Assembly: GCF_000516985.1 (NCBI RefSeq)
Contig: NW_006917098.1
Span: forward strand, 930,001-994,000
Length of the DNA stretch: 64,000 nucleotides
Direction: 5' to 3'
Source of the DNA: Pestalotiopsis fici W106-1
Lineage: Eukaryota > Ascomycota > Sordariomycetes > Amphisphaeriales > Sporocadaceae
Below, piece by piece: positions 58,451-64,000 of the stretch. A program made the translations under genes and the position numbers. The notes below the pieces were generated by a model. The model did not search any database, was not told where the DNA came from, and was given only the letters and a program-made list of their open reading frames with translations. The first letter of the stretch is position 1; every line of letters begins with the position of its first letter.

Positions 58451-59296
58451 ATGGCGAGTTCGCGAGCCAGAAGAGTAGCCAAGGAGTTGGGCGACATTGT
58501 CAAGGACAATGACAAGAGCGGCATTACTGCTGCCGCTACTAATGACAGCGGCGATTTGACGCATCTCAAGGCCTGCATCAAGGGACCTCCTGGAACACCA
58601 TACGAAGGCGGCAACTTTAATGTTGATGTTAAGATACCCAACGAGTACCCCTTCCGCCCTCCCATCATGAAGTTCGACACTAAAATCTGGCACCCCAACG
58701 TGAGCAGCCAAACTGTACGTATCCTTGCCTGCCCTCCCCTCGTTTCGCAGGACATACTCACTGACATGTTTGCGTTAGGGAGCTATCTGTCTAGACACAC
58801 TTAGCACAGCATGGTCGCCAGTGCTCACGATCAAGTCGACTTTGCTCTCCCTCCAGTCACTGCTCGAAAGCCCAGAGCCGAAAGACCCCCAAGATGCCGA
58901 GGTAGCCAAGATGATGAATGACAACAAGCCTGCATTTGAGGCCAAGGCTCACGAGTGGGCCGTCCGGTTTGCCAATGCTCCCCCGAACGCGAAATGGCAG
59001 AACAATAGCGCGGCAGCCTCGTCCATGTCTAATGCAGGGCCTCAGAGGATACCCGAGGCCAGGTAATGGGACCAAGTTCCCTTTTATTCGTCCCGGGCAT
59101 TCTGCTAACACGATATTGTAGGTACAAGGGATATAACAGGAATATGATAGACGCATTCGTGAGCATGGGGTTCGATGTTGATCGCGTTGTCGAAGCCTTT
59201 CTACACTTTGGTATTGACAAAAGAGATGGCCTTGAGTATGATCTTGAGGAGGAATACATGGGCGATGTCACAGCACGGCTGCTGGGTGAGCCTTAG
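58451..59296 (+). CDS. UBC1: Ubiquitin-conjugating enzyme E2 with UBA domain (Ubc1/UBE2K type)
   Basis: Three exons, 58451-58714, 58779-59062 and 59122-59296, close to 240 residues. The start MASSRARRVAKELGDI is the usual E2 first helix; the longer upstream frame is leader. The UBC fold is complete: IKGPPGTPYEGGNFNVDVKI, PFRPPIMKFDTKIWHPNVSS, then across the first intron GAICLDTLSTAWSPVLT with catalytic Cys92, the same number as in UBE2K, and LLSLQSLLESPEPKDPQDA. The C-terminus (YNRNMIDAFVSMGFDVDRVV) is a UBA domain, as in Ubc1/UBE2K, which assemble Lys48-linked ubiquitin chains for proteasomal degradation. The second exon boundary lies just before the UBA domain. Confidence 0.95.
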
Positions 59297-60895
59297 ATGG
59301 GCCAGGGAAGCCAGAGAGTTCCTCAAATTCATCACAGAGAGGATTGGACTCCAAGAAAGAAGCAAAGACGGGCTTGAACCTCTTGAGCATATGTATGGAC
59401 GGTTCGCGACGTGGTAGTCCAGCGGCGATTCTAGGCGTTTTGAGCATTATGGGGAGTTCTACTAGATTTGCACCCATTTCGTGGGTCAGGTCACGGAGTG
59501 CCTTTCTCTCGACAAGAGTGGACGGTCATTAGGCGTTATTGGGCACGTTCGGTAAGCATGCATAGAGGTAGTAGGCATTGGTTTCTTGGTCCAGCATACA
59601 AAGAAACATGAAATAGGCACAATTGCAAGCATTTGAATATTAGGTACCTAGGTGTGCAGGCTGTACATCGTGATTGTGAATAGTGAGTCTTTCCTGTCTG
59701 GGCAATGTCTATTTGTGTGTCACTTGACTATAACGTGAAGACGACAAAGCATCCATGGCCTCCTAGCTATACTATAAAGATTGATTGCATCCAGGTATTT
59801 GTCTTACCTGAGGGCCTGAGTTTTCGAATATCGAGCTGTATACGGAGTACATGGCAAAATATTAAGAATATTCCTCGAGTTACAAAGTATGTACCGCATG
59901 ACAGCCTGCTTCGGAAGATCCCAACAGGAAGAGTGAAGAGGAAATAAAATATTCGGAATTCAAAGTACTGGTCTAAAAGCGTAGTAGACCCCCTTGACAA
60001 TATTACGTGTGTATGTAGTATGTATAATGTAGATGGAGCATCAGGTTCTCCACGGCCTGCAGAAGCGCCTGGGCTGAGATCATTGGTGTTAGCATTATTA
60101 CAGGTCGGTCGGCTCCGTCAGGACTCAGCACACCCAAGAACTCTGTCTGTCCACAGGAAACGAGCGACTGTCCCATTTTTTAACGCAAACCTGCAGTATT
60201 TGCAAGTATTAAGCAGAAATCTAATGGTACATGCCATGAGATTCTCTTTTCTTAAAGGCGTTTGCTTCATAGTAGTTTGTGGTCTTTTTTGAGACACGTC
60301 CAGAGAAGACGGAACTTCAATCCTTGCTGCAATGTAGGTATGTACTGAATGCGCCCTAGCGCTCCTCAACCATGATCTCAAGCTAGCCAAAGGCCCGGCC
60401 AGAATAGTGGAGCTAGTGCTCAAAAATGGCCTGTGCTTTGGCAATATCCCTGGTGCCAATCCAACGGTTATTGGAGCTTATGACATCACTGCCGAGCCTT
60501 CATTTCTTGGGACGCCCTAGAAACCGGAACTCCAGTCCGGACTTTAACTTGACGTGACGTTGATTCTCAACTTACGAGACTTGGAGGAGAAAAAAAAGAC
60601 CTAGACTACAGACGGTCATACATTAAGCCCCATCAGGCTTCTTCATCATCTATTCCAAAAGTGGTTGATCCTTCGTTCAATTTCTGGCCTAGAACTCATA
60701 CTGCCATTTCTCAATTCTCGTCTTGCACTATTACTTGTCCATTGCGTGTGCAAGGCTTGTTGACATTCGATACCTCCCGCATACCTCACCAGTGGACATC
60801 AAGCCAAGGTACAGTTGGCTCCTCTGGTGAACACCTCCGAATTAGAATCATCTAGACGAACAGTGGCATGGACTACTGTAGCAACATCGTTCATC
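59297..60895. other. Intergenic, 1.6 kb, no gene seen
   Basis: Contains the E2 3' flank and the promoter of the following membrane protein. Open frames are short and lack motifs. Sequence is AT-rich with no repeats of note. Confidence 0.6.
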
Positions 60896-62361
60896 ATGTC
60901 CAATAAACAGATTTCTCCGGCAGGTCCTGGAGATCCCGAGAAGCCGAGTGTCGTTAAAGACGACCTGGACATTGACACAGACACCAAGACACGTGAGGGT
61001 GCACAAGCGGATGCTCTGGGTCGCACTCTACCCGAAGACAATGGCTCACCCCTAGAGCCACCACCACAAATTGCAAACGAGATGCTTGACGAACGGAAAA
61101 CGCAGAGCGCTCCCGTCGGACTCGATGCCATCCCTAAAGAGGGTGCCACTGGCGCCGCCGCCGATAATGACGACGATCCCGCCATGGCTTCGCCGCCGAT
61201 GCCGCGGCATCCTAGGACAAGTTTGCAATTATCCCGGCCGCAGCCACAGCCGCGAACGTCGACGCAAAAGGCTCGTGCCAGTGAGGAGTTTGACCGCCGA
61301 TTTGACGGACCTTTTGGTCGGCCGAGTCTGGCCATGACAAGGAGGAGGAGCTCCCAACAGCCACAAATTCTGGAAGACACGGAGATGGACGCGGTCGAGC
61401 CGACCGTGACCACCAGCGCAGGTGAACAAGTGACCGTGCCGGCGTTCCAGCCCGAGCCGCCGAGGCTAGGATACACGTTGCGGACGCGGAAAATGGCCAT
61501 CTTTCTCTTCTGGTCCGTCATCCTGTTTGACTCGGTCGTCATGCCGATTGCGTTGTACTTTGGTCTGTGGTACGGCGTCGGCCCCGGAAATCCCGACGAT
61601 GAGCGACTCAGCGCGAATACCGTCTTCAGTATCGTGACAGCAGCGCTTGGTGGTGCGAGTATCCTGGAATACTTTGTGCGGTTTTGGCGGCTGTACAAGA
61701 AGAACAGTACCTGCAGGGTGAGTACATGTTGCGGAACAAATATCCAAGAACAGCATTGCTAACATGTTCACAGGTCATTGGTGCCCATAGATGGTATCTT
61801 GATTGGTTCCATTGGATGTTTACACTCGCGTGGATCATTGTCATGATTGAGTTGATTGTCGGATCGGTCCAGGAAGATCCTTATATCCGACTTCTTTCCA
61901 TGCCATTAGCGACCATGCTGTATGTCTTTGGCACCCTACTTCTTACCATTGACCTTTGCCGGTACTTCAAGGTACCCGCACCGGTTCGCATCTCGTCCAT
62001 TCCGAAAGGCTCGCAGCTGCGTCCCGGTATCTATTCTCTGATTGAGGATATTTGTGCTGTGGATGGATCCGGCGGCACCGACTATCGTGTGGCTTTTGAC
62101 AAGCGTTACGAAGCAAGCCATATATTCCGTTCCATGTTGAGAAGACTCGGCATCTTTTGGGCGGTTGGCGCCGAGAGCTGCGCCGTGCTGTGTACGATTT
62201 TGATTTTCACATTGAGCGCAGATGCGGCCTACACCATTGGCTGGAGCGTGCCGTTTATTTGGGCTGGTATCTGGACGGCTGCCACGTTTTGGTATGCAAA
62301 GAGAGAGTTAAAGAAAGAGAAAGAGCTCTGGGCAGCCGAGGCTGCCAAGTGTCGCGCCTAG
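60896..62361 (+). CDS. Fungal multi-span membrane protein, 469 aa
   Basis: Two exons, 60896-61717 and 61774-62361, join in frame (donor GTGAGT, acceptor TTCACAG). The start is MSNKQISPAGPGDPEK. The first 195 residues are disordered, rich in Pro, Asp, Ala and Arg, with phosphorylatable RRRSSQQPQ. From YTLRTRKMAIFLFWSVILFD onwards there are about seven hydrophobic helices, with a conserved-looking loop GAHRWYLDWFHWMF at the second exon start and PKGSQLRPGIYSLIEDICAV with a following DKRYEASHIFRSM loop. The C-terminus is Lys/Glu-rich. Family members occur widely in ascomycetes as uncharacterised integral membrane proteins; I cannot assign a substrate. Confidence 0.85.
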
Positions 62362-62742
62362 ACGGCTAGATGTCAGATCATGATGATAAATGACAGATTT
62401 GTTCTTGTTTTTTCTTGTATTTATAGCTGGGCATAATGGGGATATCAGGCACGACATGATGCGAAGGCTGTTGATAAGATACCATTTGATAAACAGAAAG
62501 AGGTCCAAATATCACCAAGACTTGAAAATTGCTGGCTGTATGAAAGCGAATTATGCCGTAGTCAAAATGACAAAGAATGGGCATGTACATGAAGCAGTAA
62601 TTTTAAGAACTGTGATTGCCAGGTACACATGTACAACGCCGCCCCTGCGATCATTGTTGGAAAGCCATCTCCCAGCATAATTTCACGGGCTTGCTACTCG
62701 GCAATCGCGGGAACAGAGTAAAACCAAGTCCCAAAGCATTCA
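62362..62742. other. Convergent intergenic, no gene
   Basis: 3' flanks of two convergent genes, AT-rich on the left. Nothing else is seen. Confidence 0.6.
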
Positions 62743-63605
62743 TCAGCTCTCCGGCGCCGGGGCCGCCTCTGGGTCATTGGCGAGCAGAGCCTCGACCTCG
62801 GCGCCCCGCTTGCGCCTCTCGTCGAGCGAAATCTCCTGCTTAGGCGACGTGGACCAGCCGAGCCCTAGCTCTGGGTACTGCAGCGGGATATCGCCGTCCC
62901 GCGGGAGAACGTCGAGGTAGATGGGCCACGGCGTGCCCATCCAGGCGTTGCGGAGCTCGTGGTCGCGGCGTTGGTAGGCGGTCAGTGGGTGTACGAGGAT
63001 GCTTTTAATTTTGTAAGTGTTGGAAGACTTGGGAATTAAGTGAGGTGGCAAGTCGAGGTTGAGATATCGTATACATATATATACTCGGCACGTGCAGGTA
63101 TATGCATGGGGGAAAGTTCCCACGAAACTCACCTCAGGTTTCCTCGGTTGGTTGACAGGTAAAAGAACACGTCGGAGAAGGAAGTGTCGGGCACCCAGAC
63201 TATAGTTTGGGTGGTCTTGAATCAGCGCCAGTTTTCTTGATTCTCAAGTCTCTTCATTGAATTTTTTTCGCCCAATTGGCTCAACAACCTACTTTCGTAT
63301 GATCCAGCTGGGTGAGGACCCATGGGATACTCATTGACCCTGAACAACGGGACAGCGACAAAGGCACCTTGAATCAAGTCAGCGACACCTTTCTTTCTTC
63401 ACGAAAGCATGGGCATAATTCAAAAAAAATAGTCACCATCTCGGCGCAATTTCAAAACGGCGTCGCGAAGTGCAAGGGCCGCAGCCTTTTCGGCCGGAGA
63501 CTGCAGCAGGAAGTAAATGTGGAAATGCCACTCCCGGTTCCGCGTCTCAACCACGGTCTTCAGGTCATCCTGTGGGGCCGGCGCGGCGGCTTTGATCATG
63601 GTCAT
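62743..63605 (-). CDS. DOPA 4,5-dioxygenase-like protein, 189 aa
   Basis: Four exons, 63605-63437, 63367-63293, 63199-63133 and 63001-62743, close exactly in frame to 189 residues. Motifs follow the DODA family (PF08883) in order: REWHFHIYFLLQS near residue 28, LRDAVLKLRRDG, VNEYPMGPHPAGSYEIWVPD, FFYLSTNRGNLSILVHPLT and DHELRNAWMG. The histidines of HFHIY, GPHP, LVHP and DHEL are the conserved family set and probably bind the catalytic metal. Family members open catechol rings of DOPA-like compounds extradiol-wise; many fungal homologues have no known substrate. No signal peptide, so cytosolic. The C-terminal tail is Glu/Ala-rich and likely flexible. Confidence 0.9.
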
Positions 63606-64000
63606 GGCAAGAAACGGTGCCCGTGTGGAAACTAGGTTCTTGAGGGGGTGGTTGTGCGGTATTTTTCTTCTTCTTTTTCTCTCCCCTTGTGCTGCGGCGC
63701 TTGTGGCGTCGTGATAAGTTCAGTCGACTGTAATCTATTGTGCCTTGGATGCTGGTTCCCAAAGATCTGCCCCGGGGTCCCCCAGTTGTTGGAGAGAGGG
63801 AGGGAGGAGAGAAGGTGTCAAAGTGCGGAGCGTCGAGCCACCTGGCTGAGCACGCAAATTAGTGCGTTAGTTGCGTGCGGAGGTGCATAGAGACGACGGT
63901 CGGGTATAACACCTATTTCAGTACAACGGCCCGGCGAAATTCCTCGAGCATGGGATTCAGACGCGCAAATGATTGTTTATCTCAAGACGACATTTTTAAT
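63606..64000. other. Promoter side of the dioxygenase gene, no gene seen
   Basis: Contains a CT-rich tract directly upstream of the minus-strand ATG (about 63650-63690). No supported gene up to the window end. Confidence 0.55.

Noticed and set aside
1..64000. CRISPR arrays, prokaryotic operons, rRNA genes, intact transposons
   Set aside because: Sequence is eukaryotic. No spacer-like regular repeats, rRNA sequence, transposase or reverse transcriptase motifs were recognised.

Overview
The window is nuclear DNA of a filamentous ascomycete, most likely a Sordariomycete and probably in Hypocreales (inference). Genes carry short 45-80 nt introns with GTRNGT donors and CTAAC/CTGAC-like branch sites. 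The gene families are typical of such fungi: a HET domain protein, Zn2Cys6 and C2H2 regulators, a highly reducing polyketide synthase, fungal glycoside hydrolases and an intron-bearing tRNA-Gln. A 100-N block marks one assembly gap.

Left part (1-12 kb) looks like accessory DNA. It holds a HET protein cut by the window edge, a decayed Zn2Cys6 regulator broken by a 32-bp tandem duplication, an orphan four-exon protein, an 87-residue secreted protein with eight cysteines, a secreted/type I membrane protein, and two remnants of nucleotidyltransferase-like genes. Intergenic stretches are long and rich in homopolymers.

From 12 to 27.5 kb come two secreted glycoside hydrolases in the same direction (GH5 with a CBM_X2-like module, then GH3). 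They are followed by an intronless CocE/NonD-type S15 hydrolase, an Arg/Ser-rich DUF3824-like protein, tRNA-Gln(CTG), an AAAP-type amino acid permease and a disordered Gln-rich protein.

From 27.8 to 48 kb there is a plausible polyketide gene cluster. It contains an ABCB exporter with an unusual 410-residue Pro-rich/RGG-rich N-terminal extension, an FSH1/LovG-like serine hydrolase that could release product, a KS-AT-DH-ER-KR-ACP reducing PKS of 2248 residues, and a C2H2 zinc-finger protein that could regulate it. No P450, methyltransferase or oxidoreductase gene is visible nearby, so a simple reduced chain is the inferred product.

The right part (51-64 kb) is mostly housekeeping: ELP3 and a UBE2K/Ubc1-type E2 enzyme diverging from a shared 1.5-kb region, a multi-span membrane protein and a DOPA 4,5-dioxygenase-like protein. 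A secreted double-domain beta-propeller phytase with EGF-like modules lies before them. Exon models were built by hand from splice signals and reading-frame closure. No alignment or search was run, so family calls rest on recognised motifs.
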